Shown here: positions 21,281-29,606 of the stretch, piece by piece | How positions within the stretch are numbered: position 1 is the stretch's first letter | How the letters are laid out: each line of letters opens with the position of its first letter | Assembly: GCA_016212295.1 (NCBI GenBank) | Contig: JACRGO010000008.1 | Location: 1-29,709, forward strand | DNA length: 29,709 nucleotides | DNA from: Nitrospinota bacterium | Lineage (GTDB): Bacteria > Nitrospinota > Nitrospinia > JACRGO01 | Reading direction: 5' to 3' | Program-made: the position numbers and the translations under genes | The notes under the pieces: model-generated | Databases searched by the model: none | What the model was told of the DNA's origin: nothing | What the model saw: the letters and a program-made list of their open reading frames with translations, nothing else

Positions 21281-22336
21281 CTACTTCATTTCTTTTCTTG
21301 CCAGCTTTTTCATGAAGTCCTCAGAGTCGCGGCAAACAATCTCGGCCTTTTCATAAATCGGGCGCTGTTTCTGGATCATGCGGAAATGGCGGAAGGTGTC
21401 GATAATATTCCTGTAGTGAGGTAGATCAACCACCTTTCTGCGCTTCCGGCAGGTCGGGATCCCCTTGCAGGCGTCCCAAAAGGCGCGGAAAAAAACGGAA
21501 ATATCGGAAAGGGATTCCAAGGCGGTATTGCGGCGGCCTCGATACCTGCTGTCTATATAATAAGCGTCCTGGATATAAAAAAGGACATACAGCGGGGTGA
21601 AGAACAGGATGTTGCGCAGGCTATAAAACGTCCAGAGATTCCACAAATTGTTCCTCATGTTGAAGAAAAATCCCCTTCTCAGGCTGACCCTGACATTCTT
21701 GCTGCCCGGGGTGGCGTCCAGGTTGTGGAAAGTGGCGGCATTTTTTATCCTCTTCATCCGGTAGCCCATATTGATAATCCGCGCCGATATCTCCGGCTCC
21801 TGGGCGTAGAGAAAATAGTGGGGGGCGTAAAGGGTCTGCCCGGCCTCCTCGAAGACGGATTTTTTAACGGTGAAGACCCCGTTGGTGAAATGAAGATATC
21901 CGTTCTCGTCGCCGTCGTCCTCCCAATTGTAATACCCACCCTTGTCGTTATGGATATGCAGGAAGAGGGGGCAGACAAGGGCAAGGGAGGAATCCTCGCG
22001 AAAGGCGTCAAGTGTGGCCGCTACCCAATTCGGGGACAGGACCATATCGCTTTCGATGATCCCGACATAATCGCAGCCGCAGGTGGCAAAGCCGACATTG
22101 GCGGCCTGGCAAAGTCCGGCGTTCTCCGGCATTACTATGCACTTCACGAATGGAAAGTCCTTTTTCAGCATGGCCACCGTGCCGTCCGCTGAAAGGTTGT
22201 CCACCACTATGATCTCATCAGGCGGGGGTTGGAGCTTCAGCACGGAGTCCAGGCAAGCGCGAAGCTCCTCGCGTCTGTTCCACGTCACCAGAATCAGGCC
22301 TAAGGTCTCTTTTTTCGTTTCTTCTTGAGATGTCAT
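21281..22336 (-). CDS. GT2 family glycosyltransferase (rhamnosyltransferase-like)
   Basis: The product has 351 residues. The GT-A fold begins LGLILVTWNRREELRACLDS, followed by the nucleotide-binding IIVVDNLSADGT and the NAGLCQAANVGF segment typical of WcaA/rhamnosyltransferase GT2 enzymes. The acidic metal site is ESDMVLSPNW (E-S-D in place of DxD). A C-terminal region (about 225-260) has one or two hydrophobic stretches (NILFFTPLYVLFYIQ) suggesting membrane association. The start is 2 nt after the stop of the upstream glycosyltransferase, so the two are one operon. It likely builds a surface polysaccharide or glycan; donor unknown. Confidence 0.88.
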   Translation of the reverse strand: MTSQEETKKETLGLILVTWNRREELRACLDSVLKLQPPPDEIIVVDNLSADGTVAMLKKDFPFVKCIVMPENAGLCQAANVGFATCGCDYVGIIESDMVLSPNWVAATLDAFREDSSLALVCPLFLHIHNDKGGYYNWEDDGDENGYLHFTNGVFTVKKSVFEEAGQTLYAPHYFLYAQEPEISARIINMGYRMKRIKNAATFHNLDATPGSKNVRVSLRRGFFFNMRNNLWNLWTFYSLRNILFFTPLYVLFYIQDAYYIDSRYRGRRNTALESLSDISVFFRAFWDACKGIPTCRKRRKVVDLPHYRNIIDTFRHFRMIQKQRPIYEKAEIVCRDSEDFMKKLARKEMK

Positions 22337-22338
22337 TT

Positions 22339-23301
22339 TTATTCGTTATGCCTTTTTATCCGCTTCATGAAACCCGCCAGTATGCCGGCGGAATATCCCC
22401 AGATGATTATCCACCTCGTGAACCATCGCGGCAAGGTGTTGGAGACAGTGCGAAACATCCTGAGATTAAAAAGAAAGGTCAAGGCCAGGACGCTTGAGAT
22501 CAGGGCAAGGCCTATTTGGAATTTTCCCGCGGCCAAGGCGAAAACGCCTGCCAGGAGCCAAAGGGCCACCACCGGGATGATCATGGTGTAATAGTATAGA
22601 AAGGTCCGGATCCCCACTTCCCGCATCATCAGGGTGATGGCGTATCCGGACCTGTAGGTCTTCCTCAAGAAATCCGGCCACTCAGTTGCGTAATGGTGCG
22701 CCACCTGCACCCTTGGATCATGCCATAGTTTCATCCCGCGCTCAGTCAGTTTGTGGGCGATATAAACGTCTTCCGCGTTCCCGACCTCCAGATGAATCCA
22801 CCCGCCCACCTCCTCCAGGGCCGATTTCCTGAAGTAGCAATTCGCGCCGATGACCCCCTGTGTGTAACCGGCCTCCTTTACCCCTTCCACGATAAACCAC
22901 CATTTGTGGAGCTTGGAGACGAAATTTTTTTCCTCTAATCCCGGGTGGGAGCCTGTCCCGCCAACCACATCCGGATGCTCCTTGAATACCCTCATGATCT
23001 GCTCCACCCAGTCGGAACTAGGGACGCAATCCGCGTCCGTGAAGGCGACGATCTCGTTTTTCGCCAGGGACAAGACATGGTTCCGCCCGTCGAAGAGTCC
23101 CTTGCCATTGATATCGTGAAAGGAAAAGCCAAGCTTCGTGGCCGATTGAAAAATTTTTAAAATATTCTTGGTGCTGTCCGTGGAGTGGTCGTTTATCACC
23201 AGGACTTGGTCCGGCCGCACTGTCTGTCCTTCCAGGGCGCGCAAGGTTTCCATTATGTATTTAGCGCCGTTCCGGACGCAAATTCCTATGGTTATTCCCA
23301 A
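22339..23301 (-). CDS. GT2 family glycosyltransferase with C-terminal membrane domain
   Basis: The product has 320 residues. The TTG start at 23301 is supported by AAGGAC 7 nt upstream; no in-frame ATG exists nearby. GT-A motifs: TIGICVRNGAKYIMETLRAL, VLVINDHSTDSTKNIL, and metal-binding FTDADCVPSSDWVEQ (DAD). A GAN-x-x-FR acceptor region (GVIGANCYFRKSALEEVGG) and the catalytic ED (NAEDVYIAHKL) follow. C-terminal helices (about 235-315) include YYYTMIIPVVALWLLAGVF. This is typical of processive or membrane-linked GT2 enzymes. It sits upstream of and coupled to the second GT2 gene. Confidence 0.88.
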   Translation of the reverse strand: MGITIGICVRNGAKYIMETLRALEGQTVRPDQVLVINDHSTDSTKNILKIFQSATKLGFSFHDINGKGLFDGRNHVLSLAKNEIVAFTDADCVPSSDWVEQIMRVFKEHPDVVGGTGSHPGLEEKNFVSKLHKWWFIVEGVKEAGYTQGVIGANCYFRKSALEEVGGWIHLEVGNAEDVYIAHKLTERGMKLWHDPRVQVAHHYATEWPDFLRKTYRSGYAITLMMREVGIRTFLYYYTMIIPVVALWLLAGVFALAAGKFQIGLALISSVLALTFLFNLRMFRTVSNTLPRWFTRWIIIWGYSAGILAGFMKRIKRHNE

Positions 23302-23460
23302 TGTTTCGTCCTTTAGCAGATGGTTTGAATCCAGGGTTCAGGTGTCAGCATACAGGAAAAACTTTTTCATATCCGCTGGATCCATAGTGGCAAAGCGGCG
23401 TTAAGTTCTTCGATAAGTTACTAATGACTATTGACTAAGTGGCTACCCCGCTTGACTAAT

Positions 23461-24966
23461 TTACTTGATCGCGGTCCTCAAGGCCCGGAAAATTTTTTCC
23501 GAGAACAGCCTGTTCCCCTGGCCCTTCCTGAGTCTATTCAGGAGATATACCTGGCGCAGGACCCAACCGGGGTCCTTCAGTTTATGCCTCAGCCATTTTG
23601 TTGTGGCGGAGCGGCAGAACTCCTCCACCTCCTCGTGGGAAAGCCCCTCGAAGTCAACCACCGCGCTCCTGGACCCGTCGTACTTCCTCCATTCCCTGGT
23701 GGTGATGGTGTTTTGGGCCTCGCACTGGGAAAAATACCTGGTGCCCGGGAAGGGGGTGGTGATGCTGAACTGGACCGAATCAACGTCCAGTTCCTTGGCG
23801 AATTCCAGGGTCTCTTCCATTGTGTCCCTTGTTTCCCCGAAAAGCCCGAAGGTGAAGGTCGCGTGGGTCTTTATCTTATGTCCGGAGCATGCCTTGGCCA
23901 CCATTTTTATCTTGTCGAATTTCACCGGTTTCTTGATGTTTTTTAAAATTTGCTTGTTCCCGCTTTCCACGCCGAATTTCATCCCCACGCAGCCGCTTTT
24001 CGCCATCATGGAAATCATTTCAGCGTCGGTCACCATGGCGTCGCCCATGCACGACCAGGGTATCCGCAAATCCCGCCGGATGATCTCCCTGGTTATTTCC
24101 AGCACGTGTTTCTTGTTGCCGGTAAAGGTGTCGTCGTCAAAATATATTTCTCTTGCGCCGTAATTTCTCACCATCATCTCCATCTCGTCCACCACCCTGG
24201 CCGCGTCGAACATCCTGTATCTGCCCTCCCCGTACATCACCTGGTTCCATACGCAAAAATTGCAGTGGAATGGACAGCCGCGCGAGGCGTGCATCTGGAC
24301 CGCCGGGCGGTATTGGCAAAAACCGTCCCAGTAAATCGAGAGATCAGGCTTATCGTTGCTGGGGAAAAGGTCCCTGGCCGGCGGGGCCAGTTCAGACAGG
24401 TTGACCGGTCCGGCGGACGGCAGGGAAAGCACTGAGCCGTCCTCCCTCCTTAGGGAAAAGCCTTTCAGGCATTCAAGGTCCCGGCCCTCAGATAAAGCGG
24501 ATATCATGTTCCTGAAGCTGATCTCGTATTCATTTCTGAAAACGAAATCTATTTGGGCGGAACTAGTGAGAATTTCCTCGGCGAAGGTTGTGGCATGAGC
24601 CCCGGCGAGCGCTATTTTCGCCTTGGAAGTTTTCCTGATTTTTCTTGTGAGTTCGAGATCGTAGTCAATGGTGGGCGTGGTGGTTTCAAATAAAATAATA
24701 TCGGCCCGCAGCCTGGAGACATGATCAATAAAGCCGGCCTCGTCTTCGTTCAAGGCCACGGCGTCCACTACTTGGACGTCATGGCCGTCCTTTTGAAGAA
24801 GGGCGGCTAGGTAGGCCAGATAAAACGGGAAGGGTACGTAATTAAGAGGCCGGCTTCTTTCTTTTTTGTCGGAAAAAGGCCAGCGTGATCCGGCCCTCAC
24901 AAAGGAAAGCTCCATCCCTCCCCCCAACGGCAGAATGCAGGGTGGGTTAGCTAATAAGATTTTCAT
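23461..24966 (-). CDS. B12-binding-domain radical SAM protein
   Basis: The product has 501 residues. The N-terminal cobalamin-binding-like Rossmann domain (1-150, MKILLANPPCILPLGGG, HDVQVVDAVAL, IALAGAHATTFAEEIL) lacks the canonical DxHxxG histidine. The radical SAM core carries CPFHCNFC (C-x3-C-x2-C) near residue 233 for the 4Fe-4S cluster, then YFDDDTFTGNKKHVLEI and FGLFGETRDTMEETLEFA. Such enzymes do methylations or C-C rearrangements in lipid, bacteriochlorophyll, hopanoid or natural-product pathways. Its downstream neighbours are two glycosyltransferases, hinting at a modified glycan or lipid. The start lies 7 nt after the PIN gene stop, with GGCGAG inside that gene's end as the likely RBS. 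Confidence 0.9.
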   Translation of the reverse strand: MKILLANPPCILPLGGGMELSFVRAGSRWPFSDKKERSRPLNYVPFPFYLAYLAALLQKDGHDVQVVDAVALNEDEAGFIDHVSRLRADIILFETTTPTIDYDLELTRKIRKTSKAKIALAGAHATTFAEEILTSSAQIDFVFRNEYEISFRNMISALSEGRDLECLKGFSLRREDGSVLSLPSAGPVNLSELAPPARDLFPSNDKPDLSIYWDGFCQYRPAVQMHASRGCPFHCNFCVWNQVMYGEGRYRMFDAARVVDEMEMMVRNYGAREIYFDDDTFTGNKKHVLEITREIIRRDLRIPWSCMGDAMVTDAEMISMMAKSGCVGMKFGVESGNKQILKNIKKPVKFDKIKMVAKACSGHKIKTHATFTFGLFGETRDTMEETLEFAKELDVDSVQFSITTPFPGTRYFSQCEAQNTITTREWRKYDGSRSAVVDFEGLSHEEVEEFCRSATTKWLRHKLKDPGWVLRQVYLLNRLRKGQGNRLFSEKIFRALRTAIK

Positions 24967-24973
24967 TGGATGC

Positions 24974-25252
24974 TTACTCGCCTATTATGAAAGCCAGGAA
25001 ATCATCAGGGGACAATATATCAATTCCTCGAAAGGCTTTGAGATTAAGCAGGCGCTTATCGCCGGAGATAACGAAATCGACATTGCCGGATACCGCGCAT
25101 TCAATCACTCTATTATCCGAAGGTAATTTCCAGGAGAAGTTAAATTTTGGGTAGGCAATAACATTTTTGATAATCACTTCCGGCTTGCCATGCCAGCCGA
25201 ATGCGGATATAAGGACATTTGTGTCTATTACTACTCTTGCTTTCTTGCCCAC
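24974..25252 (-). CDS. PIN-domain toxin, apparently internally deleted
   Basis: The product is 92 residues from a GTG at 25252. The N-terminal strand VVIDTNVLISAF gives the first catalytic Asp, and the C-terminal part LPSDNRVIECAVSGNVDFVI and SGDKRLLNLKAFRGIDIL give the later acidic residues. Full-length proteins of this PIN family (VapC-like ribonucleases) have about 130-140 residues. Here the stretch between GKPEVIIKNVIAYPKFNFS and the DNRVIECA motif is too short by roughly 35-40 residues, including the helix that usually carries the second acidic residue. The start overlaps the antitoxin gene by 22 nt. The toxin may be inactive. The radical SAM gene follows directly. Confidence 0.75.
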   Translation of the reverse strand: MGKKARVVIDTNVLISAFGWHGKPEVIIKNVIAYPKFNFSWKLPSDNRVIECAVSGNVDFVISGDKRLLNLKAFRGIDILSPDDFLAFIIGE

Positions 25253-25458
25253 TCAACGGCTTCCTCAACAATCTTCGGGGTAAAGCCCTCTTTCCTGATA
25301 ACCCTCCTCGTCTTCGCAGCAACGTCCTCTAAATCGGGTTTTTTAAACAACCTCTTCAAAAAAGGGGTATCCATCAATTTCTTTATTTCCGTTGGAGATA
25401 GCTGTTCCAAGGCATTTAGCAATTGAGAATTTTCAACCTCTATTACTGCTTTCTTCAT
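25231..25458 (-). CDS. Antitoxin partner of the PIN toxin
   Basis: The product has 75 residues, largely helical and charged (VIEVENSQLLNALEQLSPTE, IKKLMDTPFLKRLF, FTPKIVEEAVEWARKQE). It directly precedes and overlaps the PIN gene, the usual antitoxin position. No DNA-binding fold is obvious, so it is named from context and size rather than from a clear family motif. No clear Shine-Dalgarno precedes the ATG at 25458. Confidence 0.7.
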   Translation of the reverse strand: MKKAVIEVENSQLLNALEQLSPTEIKKLMDTPFLKRLFKKPDLEDVAAKTRRVIRKEGFTPKIVEEAVEWARKQE

Positions 25459-25694
25459 AATTCAAGACCCCGCCATGAAGATATTCGCCAACGCAAGTAT
25501 AGCAAAAGCCTTATGAATTTAACAAATTTTGGTTACGGATTTGCATCCCCCCCCCTTTTATAACAAGAGATTACAAATCCCTTAAGAGCAATCGAGGCAA
25601 AAAATTTATGCCTTTGCTATTCCAGGCGGCCCCAAGTCTTCATGGTGAAAGAATTTCAAATATTTTTGGCTGGTTTTTTTGAGCCAGCCGCATA
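25459..25694. other. Intergenic region before MITE copy D
   Basis: No gene is seen. It holds a C-run followed by AT-rich sequence (25547-25575) and the likely promoter area of the antitoxin gene on the minus strand, which I could not resolve into a convincing -35/-10 pair. Confidence 0.4.
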
Positions 25695-25837
25695 ACGCGA
25701 CATGGCCGCAACAAAAAAATTTTATTTTAACCGCTCAACGCCGATTTTATTTCAAGCGGAAAAGACAAATTTCTGAACGTAATAATATCATAGAACGATA
25801 CATCGAAATTTTATTTTGGTTGCGGCCATGTCGCGCT
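25695..25837. mobile_element. MITE-like element, copy D
   Basis: About 143 bp have terminal inverted repeats (left 25695-25728, right 25806-25837) containing GCGACATGGCCGCAAC read inward. The core 25734-25786 matches copy A in reverse complement. It has no coding capacity. Its right end lies 10 nt from the fumC stop codon. Confidence 0.8.
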
Positions 25838-25847
25838 ATGAAAGTCA

Positions 25848-27239
25848 TTAAACCATGGTTTCCGGGTCCAATAATTTCGCAAGCTTCTCTTCGGGAATGG
25901 CGCCGCCTTCCATGGCTATTTCCCTGACGGTTTTATTCTCCAGATAAGCCTTCTTGGCCAGCCTGGCGGCCTCGTCATATCCGATTTCCGGGGCCAGGGA
26001 GGTCACCATTGCCAGGCTCCTTTCGATGCCTTCCTCGCATTTCACGGCATTGGCTTTCAGTCCTTCCAGCAGGCGCGCCCTGAAATTTATTGCCGACTTG
26101 GCCAGAAGATCGATGGACTGGAAAAGATTGTAAGCCATCACAGGCATCATGACGTTCAATTCAAAATCCCCCCTTTGTCCGCAACAGGTTATGGCCGCGT
26201 CGTTGCCGATGACCTGGGCGCATGCCTGGATCATGGATTCCGCGATAACAGGGTTTACCTTACCGGGCATGATTGAAGAGCCGGGTTGGGTGTCCGGCAG
26301 TATCAATTCCCCAAGGCCGCACCGTGGCCCGGACCCAAGCCAGCGTATATCATTGGCGATTTTCATAAGTCCCACTGCAATGGTCTTAAGGACCCCGGAA
26401 AGCTCCACTAACGAGTCCCTCGCCCCCTGGGCCTCGAAGTGATTCTTCGCTTCCATGAATTCGCAGCCGGTCCTTTTGTTGATGATCCGTATGCATTTTT
26501 GGGCAAAGCCCTTGGGAACGTTTATCCCGGTCCCTACAGCCGAGCCGCCAAGCGGGACCTCTGAAACGCGGGGAAGGACTGATTCCAACCGCTCGATCCC
26601 CAGTTCCACCTGCCTTGCATAGCCGGAAAACTCCTGTCCCAGGCGCATGGGAGTGGCGTCCTGCAGATGGGTCCTTCCTATTTTTATAACGGGAAAAAAT
26701 TCCCTGGCCTTTTTGTCGAGTTCCTCCCACAGGCCACTCAGGGACGGAATAAGGGACTCGTTAATCTCCACCACCGCGGCTATATGGATGGCGGTGGGTA
26801 TTGCATCGTTGCTGGATTGGCTTTTATTGACATGGTCGTTTGGATGAACCGGGCTTTTGCTCCCTATTTCTCCTCCCATGATTTCAATGGCGCGATTGGA
26901 AATGACCTCGTTCGCGTTCATATTGGTTGAGGTGCCTGACCCGGTTTGAAAAATATCCACAACGAATTCCGGGTCCCACTTTCCCTCCATCACTTCCAAG
27001 GCGGCTTTTTTAATGGCCTCCTCTATTTTCGGATCAAGAAGCCTCATTTGCCCGTTCGCTTCCGCTGCCGCGAATTTGATAAGACCAAGGGCCTTGATGA
27101 AGGGGCGCGGGAACCTGAGACCGCTTATCGGGAAATTCCCGGCAGCCCTCTGGGTCTGGGCGCCATAATAGACGTTCTTCGGGACCCTTACCTCTCCAAG
27201 GGAATCTCTTTCGATTCTAAAATTATTTTTTACGCTCAT
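25848..27239 (-). CDS. fumC: Fumarate hydratase class II
   Basis: The product has 463 residues, the usual FumC length; GGGAGG lies 6 nt before the ATG. The fumarase/aspartase fold is marked by SGTSTNMNANEV (103-112 region), HPNDHVNKSQSSND (132-145), GRTHLQDATP with catalytic-site His191, and the signature loop GSSIMPGKVNP (320-330). The Ser in GSSIMPGKVNP is the catalytic base. It interconverts fumarate and malate in the TCA cycle, is oxygen-stable and needs no iron-sulfur cluster. ArgH, PurB and AspA are excluded by the SSNDAIPTA and TGSGTSTNMN context. Divergent from hisF across a 185-nt AT-rich region; the MITE at its 3' end may provide termination. Confidence 0.96.
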   Translation of the reverse strand: MSVKNNFRIERDSLGEVRVPKNVYYGAQTQRAAGNFPISGLRFPRPFIKALGLIKFAAAEANGQMRLLDPKIEEAIKKAALEVMEGKWDPEFVVDIFQTGSGTSTNMNANEVISNRAIEIMGGEIGSKSPVHPNDHVNKSQSSNDAIPTAIHIAAVVEINESLIPSLSGLWEELDKKAREFFPVIKIGRTHLQDATPMRLGQEFSGYARQVELGIERLESVLPRVSEVPLGGSAVGTGINVPKGFAQKCIRIINKRTGCEFMEAKNHFEAQGARDSLVELSGVLKTIAVGLMKIANDIRWLGSGPRCGLGELILPDTQPGSSIMPGKVNPVIAESMIQACAQVIGNDAAITCCGQRGDFELNVMMPVMAYNLFQSIDLLAKSAINFRARLLEGLKANAVKCEEGIERSLAMVTSLAPEIGYDEAARLAKKAYLENKTVREIAMEGGAIPEEKLAKLLDPETMV

Positions 27240-27424
27240 CGGATGCCTCCCAAAAAAAACCTAAAAGAGATTAATCACTGCAAAGCCTGAAATCTTGCAT
27301 TTATTTTAAAGGTCTGAAAAAAATGGAATTTATCCGGCCTTACGTTTATTATATAGTAAATCCTTATTTTTTGGGATGTTTGCTCTTAAACGTTGGATGT
27401 TAATTTTTTTTGAGGTTAATCGCC

Positions 27425-28234
27425 ATGTTGGCGAAAAGAATAATTCCCTGTCTTGACGTAAAAAACGGCCGTGTCGTAAAAGGCGTTAATTTCTTGAACC
27501 TGGCCGATGCCGGCGACCCTGTGGAAAACGCTGAGGTTTACGACAGGGAAGGGGCCGATGAGTTGGTGTTCCTTGATATTACCGCGTCGCATGAAGAGAG
27601 GGACACAATCCTTCACGTGGTGGAAAGGACCGCCGAGAAGGTATTCATGCCCCTCACCGTGGGCGGCGGAGTCAGGACATTGGAGGATATCCGGAACCTT
27701 CTTCACGCCGGCGCGGACAAGGTGGCGATCAATACCGCCGCGGTCAAGGACCCTGAATTCGTTAAAAGGGCCTCCGCCCGGTTCGGGACCCAATGCATCG
27801 TGGTGGCGGTAGACGCCAAGAGGGTAAGGTCTTGCGAAGGCCCCTTTGACAAAAGCGGACTCTCCCCCGACGCCCTTGGCCGGACAAAATGGGAGGTCTT
27901 CACCCACGGAGGAAGAAACCCCACCGGTCTCGACGCCCTGGAATGGGTGAAGCGCATGGCTGATTACGGGGCGGGGGAGATTTTGCTCACAAGCATGGAC
28001 AGAGACGGCACCAAGGCAGGCTATGACATTCCCCTGACCCGGAGCGTGTCCGAGGCCGTTTCCATTCCGGTGATAGCATCAGGAGGAGTTGGAAACCTGG
28101 ACCACATGTGCGAGGGCTTGCTGGATGGAAAGGCGGACGCGGTCCTTGCCGCCTCGATTTTTCATTTCAGGGAATTCACGATCAGGGAGACCAAGGAGTT
28201 CTTAAAGGACAGGGGGATTTGCGTCAGGATTTGA
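27425..28234 (+). CDS. hisF: Imidazole glycerol phosphate synthase cyclase subunit
   Basis: The product is 269 residues from ATG 27425 (GAGG 9 nt upstream; an upstream in-frame start at 27410 lacks an RBS). It is a TIM barrel with catalytic Asp11 (CLDVKNG) and Asp130 (VVAVDAKR) at the textbook positions. The phosphate-binding loops are GGGVRTLED and [23 protein letters not shown] is the canonical strand 6 segment. HisF joins ammonia from HisH to PRFAR, giving IGP for histidine and AICAR for purines. No other his gene is in the window, so the pathway is scattered or the operon lies elsewhere. Complete and ordinary. Confidence 0.96.
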   Translation: MLAKRIIPCLDVKNGRVVKGVNFLNLADAGDPVENAEVYDREGADELVFLDITASHEERDTILHVVERTAEKVFMPLTVGGGVRTLEDIRNLLHAGADKVAINTAAVKDPEFVKRASARFGTQCIVVAVDAKRVRSCEGPFDKSGLSPDALGRTKWEVFTHGGRNPTGLDALEWVKRMADYGAGEILLTSMDRDGTKAGYDIPLTRSVSEAVSIPVIASGGVGNLDHMCEGLLDGKADAVLAASIFHFREFTIRETKEFLKDRGICVRI

Positions 28235-28242
28235 CGTTTTCA

Positions 28243-28482
28243 TTAATGGCCTTTTTTATGCCTTATTCCCTCATGCACACCTTCCCAATCCCTGAGTTTT
28301 AATTTTCCCTCTTTATATTCATGGTATCTTTTGTCTAATTCAGATTTTTGCCATTCCGGCATCGATAATTCGCCGCTATTTCGAGCGATTCCGTCCCATA
28401 TATCCTCTACTAATATCAATTTCTCTGATAGACCAAGCTTTTCTACCTCTTTCGCGATTTCTTCCGTTCGCAAAATAATCAC
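28243..28482 (-). CDS. Addiction-module antitoxin component (TIGR02574-like), orphan
   Basis: The product is 79 residues. IAKEVEKLGLSEKLILVEDI, WDGIARNSGEL, PEWQKSELDKRYHEYKEGKL and LRDWEGVHEGIR match the addiction-module component family that pairs with RelE/ParE toxins. Normally the toxin gene follows immediately. Here hisF ends 8 nt away on the other strand, so the toxin is missing. The start (28482) has a GGAGGTG-like site just upstream (CACCTCC on the plus strand), and the intron fragment begins only about 20 nt further, so its own promoter was probably removed. Confidence 0.75.
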   Translation of the reverse strand: MIILRTEEIAKEVEKLGLSEKLILVEDIWDGIARNSGELSMPEWQKSELDKRYHEYKEGKLKLRDWEGVHEGIRHKKGH

Positions 28483-28499
28483 CTCCCACTTGGTTTTTA

Positions 28500-29348
28500 T
28501 GTTTGGCGAAAGCCAACGGCGGGGCTCCAGGAGTTGATGGAGCCACCATTGAAGACTTTCCCGGCCTTATTCGCTCTCACTGGCCCCGAATCAGCCAAAC
28601 CCTGTTGGATGGGAAGTACGAACCCTCCGCCGTGAAACGGGTCATGATCCCGAAACGAAGTGGAGGGGAACGGCCCCTCGGGATACCCACGGTCCAGGAC
28701 CGGGTAATCCAGCAAGCCATCCAGCGCCTTGGGTTTACGTTTTACGCCAGGGGAAGGAAAGTCCGATGGCCGGATCAAGCCTTCCTGGACTTCAAGCATC
28801 GCGTCCGTAAATTGACGGGACGGAGTCGGGGAGCCTCCCTGAAATACCGGTTTCAAACTCTTGCCCGCTATGTCAGAGGTTGGATGACGATTCGTCAGGA
28901 CAGACGAATTGGACGGTGTTTTTAACCGCCCGGAGGGCGAGGCCCATGGACGGGCCGAGTCAACTATTTTGGAATTTCCGACTACTACAACCGGGAACGG
29001 AAAAAAAATCCCCGGATGGATATTTTTTCGCGCAAGCCCGAAGGGTAGCGGACAGGACGTCCGCTACAAAACGCCATGCGATTATGACGGGCCTTAGCGG
29101 CAAGAGCTACTGGCATCTGTCGAAAACCTTGGCCACTCAAACCGGAATGACCGATAGTTGGCTTAAAAGCCAGGGTTTGATCTCCGTGCGTGATCGTTGG
29201 ATGAAAGCGCATGGTTATGCCTGAGTTATCGTTTTGCTACATCATTATGAACCGCCCTGTTAGTGCGTGACCGAAGGAAATCCCTTTAGGGAGACCCGCA
29301 TGCAGGGTGGTGCGGGGGCTGGGGGCCAAACACCCCCGGCTACCCGAT
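28500..29348 (+). mobile_element. Decayed group II intron (IIC-attC type), copy 2
   Basis: The fragment begins abruptly inside the reverse transcriptase N-terminus near 28500, so domains I-III are missing. It runs through the broken maturase gene (to 29224) and ends with domain V (GAACCGCCCTG from 29249, partner CAGGGTGGTG), a G/C hairpin and CTACCCGAT at 29340-29348. The next bases TGGGC equal the right part of an attC box (GT|TGGGC). 137 nt of this end (29213-29349) equal 11195-11331 with two differences. Confidence 0.85.
28503..29224 (+). pseudogene. Group II intron reverse transcriptase/maturase, broken
   Basis: Piece 1 starts at RT block 0/1 (AKANGGAPGVDGATIEDFPG, KRVMIPKRSGGERPLGIPTV, QDRVIQQAIQR). 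It then jumps near 28725 to the thumb and maturase region (LGFTFYARGRKVR, FKHRVRKLTGRSRGASLKYR, LARYVRGWM). All palm motifs including YADD are deleted. An in-frame 72-nt insert (28887-28958) brings a stop codon, after which VNYFGISDYYN resumes. A frameshift then leads to the last part (KRHAIMTGLSGKSYWHLSKT, then LISVRDRWMKAHGYA and a stop). It cannot be active. The pieces match the class C-type RT that serves attC-targeting introns. Confidence 0.88.
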
Positions 29349-29420
29349 TGGGCCTCAGGCATATTAAGTTCGAGCCTGCTACCTGGAAGGTCTTGGCACG
29401 ACGATATTGTCGGCAACCCA

Positions 29421-29606
29421 TCATTCGAAGTTGCCAAATGAAAAACGGCGATCCAATTTATTGACGCGATCACTATTTCTCAAATCACAAATATATAGTG
29501 CCAGATCTTCGCCTCTATATGGCTTGGGCAGAATAGCGTTGATCGCCTTCGTGTCGAATCTTCGCTTGAATGCTTGCGTTGTCAAAACGTATGATAGTGT
29601 CAACAA
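29421..29606 (-). CDS. Hypothetical short protein in cassette-like position
   Basis: The product is 61 residues with a TTG start and no convincing RBS; the frame is open upstream to a TAA near 29640. The product is basic (TTQAFKRRFDTKAINAILPK, RNSDRVNKLDRRFSFGNFE). I recognise no family. It lies on the minus strand just before the attC-like TGGGC next to intron copy 2. If that site is a real attC, this could be the gene of the interrupted cassette. It could also be a chance frame. From 29607 to the end I see only AT-rich sequence with hairpins (29625-29652 and 29669-29695). Confidence 0.3.
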   Translation of the reverse strand: MLTLSYVLTTQAFKRRFDTKAINAILPKPYRGEDLALYICDLRNSDRVNKLDRRFSFGNFE

